Assembly (NCBI GenBank): GCA_020247055.1
Contig: JADCJL010000118.1
Span: forward strand, 1 to 60,739
Direction: 5' to 3'
Source of the DNA: Acidobacteriaceae bacterium
GTDB lineage: Bacteria; Acidobacteriota; Terriglobia; Bryobacterales; Bryobacteraceae
Length of the DNA stretch: 60,739 nucleotides
Shown: positions 50,675-58,980 of the stretch, one piece after another
How the letters are laid out: the number at the start of each line of letters is the position of its first letter
Numbering within the stretch: position 1 is the stretch's first letter
Notes under the pieces: generated by a model
Told to the model about the DNA's origin: nothing
Database searches by the model: none
Seen by the model: only the letters and a program-made list of their open reading frames with translations
Made by a program: the position numbers and the translations under genes

Positions 50675-51908
50675 GGCGCGCCTCCACCGACCGGGCGTGG
50701 GCTTCGAGGCCCTCGGCGCGGGCGAGCGTCGTCACGGCGGGCGTCAGTTTGGCCAGCGCCGCCGCGCTCAACTCCTGCGTCGAAATCACCTTGACGTAAT
50801 CGGCGGCCGAAAGGCCCCCGCGCAGCCGGGCGGCGCCGCTTGTGGGCAGCACATGGTTCGGTCCGCTGGCGTAGTCGCCAGCCGCCTCCGGGCTGTGCGG
50901 GCCAATGAAGACGCTGCCCGCGTGGCGGATCTTCTTGAGCCATGCCGCCGAGGGGATCGAAAGATGCTCCGGAGCGAATCGGTTGGCGACTTCAATCGCC
51001 TGGTCAACCGAGTCCATCAGAATAATGGCCGAGTTCTTCTCAATGGCCACACGCGCGGTCTTGGCCGTGGTCAGCGTGCTGAGCTGCTTGTCGATCTCGC
51101 TCTGCACGGCCAGCGCCAGCTGTTTCGAGGTCGTCAGCAGCACGGCCGAAGCATCGGTATCGTGCTCCGCCTGCGCCAGCATGTCCGCCGCGATCCAGGC
51201 CGGGTTGCCGTCCTCGGCGATCATGAGAATCTCCGTCGGGCCGGCAATAAAGTCGATGCCCACCTCGCCCGCCAGCAGCTTCTTCGCCGCCGCGACATAG
51301 ATGTTCCCCGGTCCGACAATGCGGTCCGCCCGCGGCACCGTCTTGGTGCCGTAGGCGAACGCGGCGATGGCCTGCGCGCCGCCAATCTGAAAAACGTTCG
51401 GCACCTTCAAGAGAGATGCCGTGCCGTAGATCTCCGGAACCACGCGGGGCGAGGTGACGCAGATGTTCTCGACTCCGGCCACCTGTGCCGGAATCACGGT
51501 CATCAGCAGCGTCGACGGCAGCGGGTAGCGGCCGGCCGGGATGTAGGCCGCCACGGTATCGAGCGGACGGACGATCTGCCCAAGCTTCAGGCCCGGTGAA
51601 ACGGTGACCGACTTCGGCGTAGGCAGTTGGAGTTTCGCGTAGGCACGGATGTTGGCCGCCGCGGTCTTCACCGCTGCTTTGAAGGCGGGGGAGAGGCCTT
51701 GGGCGGCCGCGGCCAATTCGCTCTCGGGCACCCGCACCGTCTTCCGTTCGAGCCCGTCAAACTGCCGGGCATATTCGAGCACCGCCGCGTCGCCCCGCTT
51801 CTTCACGGCCTCGAGCATGGGTTTCACCACCGCCTCGGCCTCGCCCAGCCGGGCGGCCTTCCGCGACAGAATCTTAGTAACCTGACCGGCGTCGACTATC
51901 TTGATCAT
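50664..51908 (-). CDS. hisD: Histidinol dehydrogenase
   Basis: Oxidises histidinol to histidine in two NAD-dependent steps with a zinc ion. The 414 residues show GGAQAIAAFAYGT, VGPGNIYVAAAKK, the region GPTEILMIAEDGN and the catalytic Glu-His pair in QAEHDTDASAVL, with the C-terminal zinc site including GPNHVLPTSGAAR. It stands 12 bases after hisG. Confidence 0.96.
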   Translation of the reverse strand: MIKIVDAGQVTKILSRKAARLGEAEAVVKPMLEAVKKRGDAAVLEYARQFDGLERKTVRVPESELAAAAQGLSPAFKAAVKTAAANIRAYAKLQLPTPKSVTVSPGLKLGQIVRPLDTVAAYIPAGRYPLPSTLLMTVIPAQVAGVENICVTSPRVVPEIYGTASLLKVPNVFQIGGAQAIAAFAYGTKTVPRADRIVGPGNIYVAAAKKLLAGEVGIDFIAGPTEILMIAEDGNPAWIAADMLAQAEHDTDASAVLLTTSKQLALAVQSEIDKQLSTLTTAKTARVAIEKNSAIILMDSVDQAIEVANRFAPEHLSIPSAAWLKKIRHAGSVFIGPHSPEAAGDYASGPNHVLPTSGAARLRGGLSAADYVKVISTQELSAAALAKLTPAVTTLARAEGLEAHARSVEARRAK

Positions 51909-51920
51909 AGGCCCCCCGCC

Positions 51921-52799
51921 TTACATCACAATCTTATTCAGCGGATACTCGACAATCCCCTGCGCCCCGGCGGCCTTGAGCCGCGGAATCAGGTTCCGCA
52001 CGGTGATCTCGTCCAGGATCGTGTTCACTGCCACCCACTCCGAGTCGCTCAGCTGCGAAACGGTGGGGTTCTTCAGCGCCGGCAGCGTAGCCAGCACCTT
52101 TTCCAGGTCGGCCCGCCGCACGTTCAGCATCAGGCCCACCTTGCCGAGCGCGGCGATCGCGCCATCGAGCAGCAGGCGGATGTCGCTCAACTTCTGTTGC
52201 TTCCAGGCATCGGCCCAGGAGGTCTTATTGGCGATCAACTGCGTATTCGAGCTCATCAACTCCTCAACGATCCGCAGCTTATTGGCCCGCAGCGAGGAGC
52301 CGGTTTCGGTCACCTCGACAATCGCATCGGCCAGCACCGGCGGCTTCACCTCGGTCGCGCCCCAGGAGAACTCAACTTTTGCCGTCACTCCATTGGCCTT
52401 GAGATAGTTTTTTGTGAACTGCACCAGTTCGGTGGCGATGATCTTGCCTTCCAGGTCCTTGACGCTCTGCACGGGCGAAGATTCGGGTACCGCCAGTACC
52501 CAGCGCACCTTGCCGAAACTGGCCTTCGAGTAGACGAGATCCGCTACCGTCTCCACTTCGGCCTCGGACTCTTTCACCCAGTCAAGACCCGTCAAACCCG
52601 CGTCCAGAATGCCGTCTTCGACATAGCGGGCCATCTCCTGCGCCCGGATGAGCATGCACTCAATCTCCGGATCATCAATCGAAGGAAAGTAACTGCGGCT
52701 CGACACCGAGATATTAAATCCGGCGCGGCGGAACAGATCAATCGTCGCGTTTTCGAGACTGCCCTTCGGAATACCGAGCTTTAACTTCTTATTTGTCAT
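51921..52799 (-). CDS. hisG: ATP phosphoribosyltransferase, long form
   Basis: Committed first step of histidine synthesis. From ATG 52799 it has 292 residues, the long form with its own C-terminal histidine-binding (ACT-like) domain, so no HisZ partner is needed; feedback inhibition by histidine is expected. The N-terminal [20 protein letters not shown] and the PRPP loop [12 protein letters not shown] are typical. It overlaps hisI by 11 bases. Confidence 0.95.
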   Translation of the reverse strand: MTNKKLKLGIPKGSLENATIDLFRRAGFNISVSSRSYFPSIDDPEIECMLIRAQEMARYVEDGILDAGLTGLDWVKESEAEVETVADLVYSKASFGKVRWVLAVPESSPVQSVKDLEGKIIATELVQFTKNYLKANGVTAKVEFSWGATEVKPPVLADAIVEVTETGSSLRANKLRIVEELMSSNTQLIANKTSWADAWKQQKLSDIRLLLDGAIAALGKVGLMLNVRRADLEKVLATLPALKNPTVSQLSDSEWVAVNTILDEITVRNLIPRLKAAGAQGIVEYPLNKIVM

Positions 52800-53163
52800 A
52801 TACCGCCTTCGGATCGTAAGTTGGCGACTCGGAGACCTGCCACTCCCCGTCCGTGAGCGTCCGGAAGAAGCAGCTTTCGTAACCTTCGTGGCAGACGCCC
52901 GGTCCCACCGGATCCACCTGCACCAGCACCGCATCCCGGTCGCAGTCGGTTTCAATCGACTTGACCAACAGCTTATGGCCGGAGGATTCGCCCTTGAGCC
53001 ACAGTTTCTGGCGGCTGCGCGAGAAGAAGATCGCGTAGCCCCGCTCGACGGTCAGCCGGAACGACTCCTCGTTCATGTACCCGACCATGAGAATCCGCTT
53101 GGTTTCGTAGTGCTGAATGACGGCGGTTACCAGGCCGTCCGATTTTTTGAAGTCTAGATCCAT
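52789..53163 (-). CDS. hisI: Phosphoribosyl-AMP cyclohydrolase
   Basis: A 124-residue monofunctional PRA cyclohydrolase. The metal- and zinc-binding residues lie in [15 protein letters not shown] and [11 protein letters not shown], and MVGYMNEES and [18 protein letters not shown] are family signatures. There is no HisE (PRA-PH) domain and no hisE gene in the operon. It is the first structural gene, starting only 6 bases after the T run of the attenuator, with no clear ribosome site between. Confidence 0.94.
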   Translation of the reverse strand: MDLDFKKSDGLVTAVIQHYETKRILMVGYMNEESFRLTVERGYAIFFSRSRQKLWLKGESSGHKLLVKSIETDCDRDAVLVQVDPVGPGVCHEGYESCFFRTLTDGEWQVSESPTYDPKAVYDK

Positions 53164-53168
53164 AAATG

Positions 53169-53193
53169 AAAAACCCGCCGTTTTCGCGGCGGG
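53169..53193 (-). terminator. his attenuator terminator
   Basis: On the minus strand CCCGCCG (53193-53187) pairs with CGGCGGG (53180-53174), loop of 6, followed by five T. An alternative antiterminator pairs CCAGCC (53197-53192) with GGCTGG (53250-53245) and CGCCG (53191-53187) with CGGCG (53263-53259), destroying the terminator. The upstream arm lies just behind the histidine codons of the leader peptide. Confidence 0.88.
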
Positions 53194-53237
53194 CTGGTGA
53201 GGAAGTCATCGAAGCTTGCGAGGAGACAATCGCGAAG

Positions 53238-53306
53238 CTACAGTCCAGCCTGCCCGTTCGCCGTATGGCGATGGTGAGGGTGCAGGCGATGGTGCGTGAA
53301 CCGCAT
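53238..53306 (-). CDS. hisL: Histidine operon leader peptide
   Basis: A 22-residue reading frame that starts MRFTHHRLHPHHRH and has six histidines in its first 14 residues, in a run of CAC/CAT codons at 53294-53265. It stops at TAG 53240-53238, 75 bases before hisI. A ribosome stalled at these codons when charged tRNA-His is scarce would leave 53263-53245 free to form the antiterminator; a ribosome that reaches the stop would cover it and allow termination. This is the classical attenuation design. It has no good ribosome site and the proposed transcript start lies only a few bases upstream, so it may be leaderless. Confidence 0.9.
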   Translation of the reverse strand: MRFTHHRLHPHHRHTANGQAGL

Positions 53307-53314
53307 GAAGCAAT

Positions 53315-53343
53315 AGGATAGCAAACTTCTCTAAGGCTGTCTC
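53315..53343 (-). promoter_or_regulatory. Candidate his operon promoter
   Basis: On the minus strand GAGACA (53343-53338) and TATCCT (53320-53315) with a 17-base spacer; each matches the sigma-70 consensus at 4 of 6 positions. Transcription would begin about 7 bases on, right at the leader-peptide ATG 53306. The -35 element lies in the last codons of the caspase-like gene. Confidence 0.5.
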
Positions 53344-54731
53344 GTCTGCTGCAAAATTTGCGCGACGGCCTGCACGAGTTGCGCCGCCCGCGGCGGACTG
53401 ACCAGCAGCGGCAGGCCGTTTGGATTCTCCCGCACCTCCGTGGCCGGGTCGACGAAGTTGAAGTTCTGGGTCTTGCCCTTCTCGTCATTAATTTTCAGAC
53501 TGAGAAACGGAACGCCCTGAGTATTGCTGGTGGCCCGCGCCGCGACCAGGTTGGCGAGCGGCAGCGAAAAGTTTTTGCCCGTGCAGTTGCCACCCGTGAT
53601 CTGGTACTGGATCAGGTCGCGGGAGACCGTCAGGCTGGCGGCGTGCGCGCCGGTCAGGGTGTGATGGTGGCCAACGTTGAAGGGCAGCGTCGCTCCGGCC
53701 CGCAGCGCCTGCACGGCAGTGGACGCAAACAGATCCCAATGCTGCTCCCGGAAGTGCACGTAGGCGAGCAACTGCAGCGCCTCGCGGTTGTTGGCGTCTC
53801 CCCGTAGAATCTCCTGTGCCACCCGGGCCGCCTCTTCGGTATCGCCCCGCTGGTAGGCCGCGTTGCCGGCGGCGATGTCCGGAACCTTCGGGCGTTCGGC
53901 GGGCGCCACGGAGTTGGTCATGAGGCGCGCCAGCGGGTTCTGCACGGGCGGCGGCCCGATGGCCGGCCCCTCGCCGGACGCGCCCGGCCGCAGGTAGACA
54001 TCGCCAATCACACTCGACACCGTCCACGGCACCTGCCGGCCGCCCGAGGCATTATGCACCCGCTCCCGGACCCGGTTGAACACCTGGTCGAGTGTGAGGC
54101 CGGGCTCGCGGAGCGCCGTAATCAGATGCGTGGTAAACAGGCCGTTATTCCCGTTCGGATTATCGTCGGCCGTCTGACCCGGCGCCGTGGCGAACGCAAT
54201 CAGCGTGCCCTTGCCCGAACCCATCGCCGCCAGTCCGCCCCCGGCCGCACGCTTGGCGGCAAAGGGATTGTTCCTGCAGGCGTCGAGAACCACCAGCGTC
54301 ACGCGCGCCCCCGCCTTCTCAATCCGTTCCTGCACCCGCGAGGCCGCATAGGCCGCGTACTTGGCGTCGGTCTCGTCCTTGGCGTCAAAGTCCACCGGCA
54401 CCAGGTAGTTTTCGCCTTCGAGCTGGATGCCGTGGCCCGCGTAGTAGAAAGCCACCACGTCCCCCGGGCGCACCCGGCTCACCAGCCCCGAAACCGCCCG
54501 GTCCAGATTCGGCAGGGTGACGTCCACCGCCGTCGTCGTGGCAAAGCCGATCTCGGTAAGCGCCCGCGCCACCGCCTGCGCATCGTTAGCCGGATTGCGC
54601 AGCGGCCATTTCGGGTAGTTGCCGTTGCCGATGACCAGCGCCAGCTTCTGCGGCGGTTCCAACCTCAGATCGCGCTGCGGCCCCTGCGCCGCCAGCGGCC
54701 AGATAAGAAAGAGCAAACCAACCAGTCTCAT
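53331..54731 (-). CDS. Exported caspase-like (C14 / metacaspase family) protein
   Basis: A 466-residue protein with a signal peptide (MRLVGLLFLIWPLAAQG). The caspase fold follows: strand ALVIGNGNY, catalytic histidine H100 in YYAGHG and catalytic cysteine C152 in LDACRNNPF. The rest contains a Pro-rich linker, a helical repeat-like segment (NAAYQRGDTEEAARVAQEIL) and a C-terminal beta domain. Bacterial members cleave after Arg or Lys, but targets are mostly unknown. It converts to the his operon directly downstream, and follows the next gene by 3 bases, so those two probably form one unit. Confidence 0.85.
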   Translation of the reverse strand: MRLVGLLFLIWPLAAQGPQRDLRLEPPQKLALVIGNGNYPKWPLRNPANDAQAVARALTEIGFATTTAVDVTLPNLDRAVSGLVSRVRPGDVVAFYYAGHGIQLEGENYLVPVDFDAKDETDAKYAAYAASRVQERIEKAGARVTLVVLDACRNNPFAAKRAAGGGLAAMGSGKGTLIAFATAPGQTADDNPNGNNGLFTTHLITALREPGLTLDQVFNRVRERVHNASGGRQVPWTVSSVIGDVYLRPGASGEGPAIGPPPVQNPLARLMTNSVAPAERPKVPDIAAGNAAYQRGDTEEAARVAQEILRGDANNREALQLLAYVHFREQHWDLFASTAVQALRAGATLPFNVGHHHTLTGAHAASLTVSRDLIQYQITGGNCTGKNFSLPLANLVAARATSNTQGVPFLSLKINDEKGKTQNFNFVDPATEVRENPNGLPLLVSPPRAAQLVQAVAQILQQTRQP

Positions 54732-54734
54732 GAC

Positions 54735-55835
54735 TTACCGTTCCACCGCGAACGCCTTCTCTCCGTTCAGATACCAGTTCGTCGCGTCCGCGGTGATGGC
54801 CAGCAGCCGCGACTCTCCCGAGTTATAAAGGATCTGCAGATACGGCGCTCCACCCCGTTCGACAATGCTCCAGCGTCCGCGTCGATCGTCTTTCCCGTAG
54901 CTGCCGCCGCTGGCGCCCGCGACATCCACACTCACCATGCTGCTGCTTTCAAACGCGTAAGTCCCGTCGGCGTTCAGATAGTGCCGCTTATCGCTCGACA
55001 TCCCCTGACTCGCCCAGAACTGGCGCACCACCTTGCCCCGCAGCTTCTGCTCCCACTGCCGCGTGAGCGGCGAAGTGGCGCCCGCCGGGGGCGCCGCGTA
55101 GCGAATCGACTGCACCACGGGCCCCAGCAGCGGCTGCCGCGCCCGCACCCGGTCCACCGGCCCGGCCGCCACCACCAAATGCGCCCGGCTCCCCTGCGGC
55201 GCCACGTAGATCGACAGCCCGGCCATCTGCCGCGTCTCGGGATGCACCACCTCCCAGTGATAGGCCGCCCCGCCGGGGATCGCCTCCCGGTCGCCGGAGC
55301 GCCGGACGTTAGCCGCCTTGGCGAGAAACATCTCGCTCAACTGCCGCACCGCCGCACTCTCCTCGGCCGCGTTGTAGCCCTCCTGCACGAGCGCCATGTA
55401 GACCTCATCGGCAACGCCGTCCGGCGGTTGCAGCAGAATCGCCTGATCCTTATCCGCAGCCGTCCAGCCCGCCGGAGGCACCACGGAAAAGCCGCTCGCG
55501 TGCCGGTGCGCCGCCCCCCCCGCCGGCGCTGCCGCCTCGCGGGCTAACAGATACTCATGCCCTTCGCTCACCAGCCGCAGCTGCGCCCCCGCCCCGGTCA
55601 CCGTGAAGGGAAAACGCTGGCCGCCGGCGGTGAAGGTCCCCTCCAGCCGGCCCGCCGCCGCCGTCGCCTGCACGGGCAGCTGTTGGCCTTTGATTTCTAT
55701 CGTGCCCGCGAACGTCCCGGCCGCCCCGCGCCGGAGTTGCAACCGCATCTCACGGCTCGCATAGGTCCCGTCCCAGTCGAACCCCTGTCCCCCAACCAGC
55801 GCCGTGAGCGCCAATACTAGAGCAACCGCTTTCAT
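54735..55835 (-). CDS. Exported hypothetical protein
   Basis: A 366-residue protein with signal peptide (MKAVALVLALTALVGGQG). The N-terminal 90 residues form a beta domain with repeated strands (MRLQLRRGAAGTFAGTIEIKG, LEGTFTAGGQRFPFTV). The middle has GFSVVPPAGWTAAD, a start seen in several surface lipoprotein-like domains, and the end has NADGTYAFESSSM and GRWSIVERGG, similar to a lipocalin-like or C-terminal sensor strand pair. No family is recognised. It is probably cotranscribed with the caspase-like gene, whose exposure to the periplasm it may share. Confidence 0.65.
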   Translation of the reverse strand: MKAVALVLALTALVGGQGFDWDGTYASREMRLQLRRGAAGTFAGTIEIKGQQLPVQATAAAGRLEGTFTAGGQRFPFTVTGAGAQLRLVSEGHEYLLAREAAAPAGGAAHRHASGFSVVPPAGWTAADKDQAILLQPPDGVADEVYMALVQEGYNAAEESAAVRQLSEMFLAKAANVRRSGDREAIPGGAAYHWEVVHPETRQMAGLSIYVAPQGSRAHLVVAAGPVDRVRARQPLLGPVVQSIRYAAPPAGATSPLTRQWEQKLRGKVVRQFWASQGMSSDKRHYLNADGTYAFESSSMVSVDVAGASGGSYGKDDRRGRWSIVERGGAPYLQILYNSGESRLLAITADATNWYLNGEKAFAVER

Positions 55836-55890
55836 TTTGACTCCTGTTCCCGCCTCCTGGTCTTATCGCGCAAAACCGCCCACTACTCCC

Positions 55891-57000
55891 TCAAACGGCG
55901 CGCACGGCGGCCTGCACCGGCCGGGAACCCACCGGGATCATCGTAAACAGCGGAGCCGTCTTGTTCCGGTTCGGCACGATCGACTTGATGCGCAGCACCG
56001 CCATGTCCCCGCTCGCGCGATTCAGCACGAGCACGTACTGATTGTCCGGAGTGACGGTGAGAAAGCCCGGGTCCTGCCCCACGCTCACGACGGCGATCGT
56101 CTTGTGCGTGACGATGTCGAGAATACTGACGTCGTTGCGGGTCGGGCTGGCCACAAAGAGAAAGTCAACGTCCGGCGTCGAGGCTACCGTCATCGCCCCC
56201 GGCGCCCGTCCGGCCAGCACCGTCTCGGCCACCTCGCCGCGGTACGGATAAACTACGACGACCGCATCGAGGCCCTCGCCCGTGAGGAACAGTTGGCCGC
56301 CATCGGGCTTGAAGCAGAACCGTTCCGGCCGCAGCGCCAGCGGCAAATGAGTGATCAGCCGAAGGCTTGGCAGTTCGTAAAACGAGAGCAGCTGCGCGTC
56401 GCGGGCGGCGAAGATCACCGCCCGGCCGTTGCTTTGAAACGCCGCCAGCGTGGGCGGATGGGGCAACTGGAACTGCGCCGTAATGCGGCCCTCGGCCCGG
56501 TGGATCAGCGTGGGAGGGTGCTCTTCGTAGGTCACCAGCGCCCACGGCTCGCGCGGCGCGAGTGCAAGCGAAACCGGCGGGGCCGGCAGCGCCACCTGCC
56601 GCTCCGGACGCAGCGTGGCCGGGTCGAGCCGCAGCAACTGCCGCGGCTCGCGGCTCAGCGCCCACAGCTCCTGCGTATCGCTCAGCTGCAGGTCCGCGAG
56701 GTCGGCGGCCACGGTAACCTTCCGCCGAAAAGCCAGCTGTGCCGGGTCGATCTCGTAGATCGCGCCGCTGCCGGCGCCGAGGGCGTAGACCGCTTCGCGC
56801 GTCGGGTGCGCCAGCACCGACTTCGGCTGCCCGTCGATCCGGATGTGCTTGGCCACGGCAAACGCGGTCAGATCGACGGCGGCAATGGCCTGGCCCTCCT
56901 GATTGGCCACAAACGCGTAGCCGTCAAAGCCATTGGCCTTCTCCTTGCGGCAGGCGGCGAGGGCCAGCGGGGAGGCCAGCAGATGACGTCGGGAGAGCAA
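55891..57000 (-). CDS. YncE-like beta-propeller lipoprotein
   Basis: A 369-residue seven-bladed beta-propeller with repeats such as GYAFVANQEGQAIAAVDL, VLAHPTREAVYALGAG, ALVTYEE and LFVASPTRNDVSILDIVTHK. The N-terminus MLSRRHLLASPLALAAC ends in a lipobox with C17, so it is probably a periplasmic lipoprotein. YncE-type propellers bind DNA or redox partners in some bacteria; no substrate is implied here. It lies upstream of the two exported proteins on the same strand and is divergent from the metalloprotease gene, 45 bases apart. Confidence 0.8.
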   Translation of the reverse strand: MLSRRHLLASPLALAACRKEKANGFDGYAFVANQEGQAIAAVDLTAFAVAKHIRIDGQPKSVLAHPTREAVYALGAGSGAIYEIDPAQLAFRRKVTVAADLADLQLSDTQELWALSREPRQLLRLDPATLRPERQVALPAPPVSLALAPREPWALVTYEEHPPTLIHRAEGRITAQFQLPHPPTLAAFQSNGRAVIFAARDAQLLSFYELPSLRLITHLPLALRPERFCFKPDGGQLFLTGEGLDAVVVVYPYRGEVAETVLAGRAPGAMTVASTPDVDFLFVASPTRNDVSILDIVTHKTIAVVSVGQDPGFLTVTPDNQYVLVLNRASGDMAVLRIKSIVPNRNKTAPLFTMIPVGSRPVQAAVRAV

Positions 57001-57045
57001 CCCTTATAGTGTAATCAACAGGGTATTGGAATCAACAGGAGCACC

Positions 57046-57840
57046 ATGGGCTGGATATTCTTTTTGATCTGCGAGGTGATGCTGCCGCCGTCCCTCGCCA
57101 ACTGGCAGCAGGAGATGGAACAGGTGGGACAGATCGCCGTGGTCCTCCTCCGTCTGCCCGCCAACGGCCAGACCACCGTGCTGAATCTTCCGCCCGAGAC
57201 CCCCCGGCGCGAACTCCTTACTCCCTACACGAGCCAGCCTGGCTTCGTTTCGCAATATCGGGGTGCGCAGGCGATGACCGTCAACACCATCACGGTAAAC
57301 GGCCGCGTCAGTTTCGTGCTGATCAATCCTCTCCTGGCCGGCGAGGGCGAGGCGGAACAGGCCGTCATCGCCCACGAGTTCGGCCACATCTGGCTGAAAG
57401 CCAAACGCTACCCGGCGCCCGCCTACCAGGGCGGGGAAGCGGCCTGCCTGAGCGTCCATGCGCTCGACGCCGTCCAGCACATTCTCATCCGCCAGGAGAT
57501 GGAGAGGCGGGGCGTGGCCTGGAAGGCGCCCTGGTTTGCCGGACTCGCCGCCGCCCTGCGCCAGATGGAGCAGACGCCGGGCGCGGCCGGGGGCGTCGGC
57601 CGCTGCCAGACGCTCAGCCAGGTGGCCATGTGGGTCGACGTCGCGCTCGGCGCCGGGGATTGGCCGGGCCAGCCAGCTTTTCTCGCGGCCCTGCGCCGCC
57701 GTTTTCCCGTCATCGTCCTGGCCTCCGAGGAGATCGCCTCCTACCTGCGCGGCCACCCCGTCGCCGACCCGGCGCCCCACCGCGCCGCCCTCGAGTTTGT
57801 CTTTGCGCGTATGAAGCAGCTCGCCTTGACCCTTCCCTGA
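57046..57840 (+). CDS. Putative zinc metallopeptidase (HExxH)
   Basis: A 264-residue protein with a hydrophobic N-terminus (MGWIFFLICEVMLPPSLAN) that may be a signal or anchor. The zinc motif H110-E-F-G-H114 lies in VIAHEFGHIWLKAKRY, the usual place for a gluzincin-like or minimal peptidase; a downstream Glu (HILIRQEMERR) could be the third ligand. The family is not recognised. It is transcribed towards mreB, 66 bases upstream, but no functional link is shown; the shape genes may have their own promoter. Confidence 0.65.
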   Translation: MGWIFFLICEVMLPPSLANWQQEMEQVGQIAVVLLRLPANGQTTVLNLPPETPRRELLTPYTSQPGFVSQYRGAQAMTVNTITVNGRVSFVLINPLLAGEGEAEQAVIAHEFGHIWLKAKRYPAPAYQGGEAACLSVHALDAVQHILIRQEMERRGVAWKAPWFAGLAAALRQMEQTPGAAGGVGRCQTLSQVAMWVDVALGAGDWPGQPAFLAALRRRFPVIVLASEEIASYLRGHPVADPAPHRAALEFVFARMKQLALTLP

Positions 57841-57872
57841 GCGAATACGCGTGTAATTTACTGAAAAGAAAG

Positions 57873-57904
57873 AGGCCGCTGTGCTACCCTGAGGCAAGCG
57901 GCCT
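57873..57904 (+). promoter_or_regulatory. Hairpin in the mreB leader
   Basis: AGGCCGCT (57873-57880) and AGCGGCCT (57897-57904) form a perfect 8-bp stem with a 16-base loop. The stem ends 2 bases before the mreB ATG at 57907 and no normal ribosome site is visible, so the fold may hide or replace the translation start. There is no T run, so it is not a terminator. Confidence 0.6.
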
Positions 57905-57906
57905 TC

Positions 57907-58932
57907 ATGAATTTGCGTTCCCTGTTCAGCCTTTTCTCCTCTGACCTTGCCATCGACCTTGGAACGGCCAACACGTTGGTCTTCGCCAAAGGCAAGGGGA
58001 TTGTTGTCAACGAACCCTCGATCGTGGCGATCAACAAGGGTAATGGCGAGGTAGAAGCCGTCGGCAAGGAGGCCAAGGAGATGCTCGGCCGGACGCCGGG
58101 CAACATTGTCTCCATTCGCCCGATGAAGGACGGCGTCATCGCCGACTTCAAAGTCACCGAGCGGATGCTCAACTACTTCATCCAGAAGGCTCACGGTCGC
58201 AAGATGCTCGTCCATCCGCGCATCGTCATCGGTGTGCCAAGCGAGATCACGCAGGTGGAAAAGCGCGCCGTCATCGATAGCGCCTACCGGGCCAAGGCCT
58301 CCGAGGTCTTCCTCGTCGAACAGGCCATGGTCGCCGCCATCGGCGCCGGTCTGCCCATCACCGAGCCCTCCGGCAACATGGTTGTCGACATCGGCGGCGG
58401 CACCACGGACGTGGCCGTCATCTCGCTCTCCGGTATCGTGTACTCCCGGTCGGTCCGCGTCGCCGGCAACGAAATGGACGACGCGATCATGCAGTATCTC
58501 AAGCGGAAATATAACCTGCTCATCGGCGAACGGACCGCCGAGCAGGTAAAGATGACCGTTGGTTCGGCCTACCCGCTCGACAAGCCGCTGACGATGGAGA
58601 TCAAAGGCCGCAACCTGATTGAAGGCGTCCCGAAGACGATCACCATCGACGACACCGAGATCCGCGAAAGCCTCTCCGAGTGTGTGGCCACCATCATGAA
58701 CGCCATCCGCGTCGCGCTCGAACGCACCCCGCCCGAACTCTCGGCCGACATCAGCGACCGCGGCATCGTCCTGTCGGGCGGCGGCGCCATGCTCAAGAAT
58801 CTCGATAAACGCATCCGCGAGGAGACCGGCCTGCCCGTCTCGATCGCCGAAGATCCGCTGGCCAGCGTCGTGCTCGGCACCGGAAAAATGCTGACCGACT
58901 TTAAACTCCTGCGCCGCATCGCCATCGAGTAA
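57907..58932 (+). CDS. mreB: Rod-shape actin homologue MreB
   Basis: Forms membrane filaments that guide cell-wall synthesis along the cell side. The 341 residues show the actin phosphate loops IDLGTANTLVF (residues 16-26) and DIGGGTTDVAVISL, and the adenine loop SGGGAML. An N-terminal amphipathic stretch (MNLRSLFSLFSSD) should bind the membrane. It heads the classical mreB-mreC-mreD order. Confidence 0.97.
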   Translation: MNLRSLFSLFSSDLAIDLGTANTLVFAKGKGIVVNEPSIVAINKGNGEVEAVGKEAKEMLGRTPGNIVSIRPMKDGVIADFKVTERMLNYFIQKAHGRKMLVHPRIVIGVPSEITQVEKRAVIDSAYRAKASEVFLVEQAMVAAIGAGLPITEPSGNMVVDIGGGTTDVAVISLSGIVYSRSVRVAGNEMDDAIMQYLKRKYNLLIGERTAEQVKMTVGSAYPLDKPLTMEIKGRNLIEGVPKTITIDDTEIRESLSECVATIMNAIRVALERTPPELSADISDRGIVLSGGGAMLKNLDKRIREETGLPVSIAEDPLASVVLGTGKMLTDFKLLRRIAIE

Positions 58933-58980
58933 AGGCGCCCGGCTCCGTTTCCCCGCCTCCGTTTCCCCGCTTCCGTCTCT

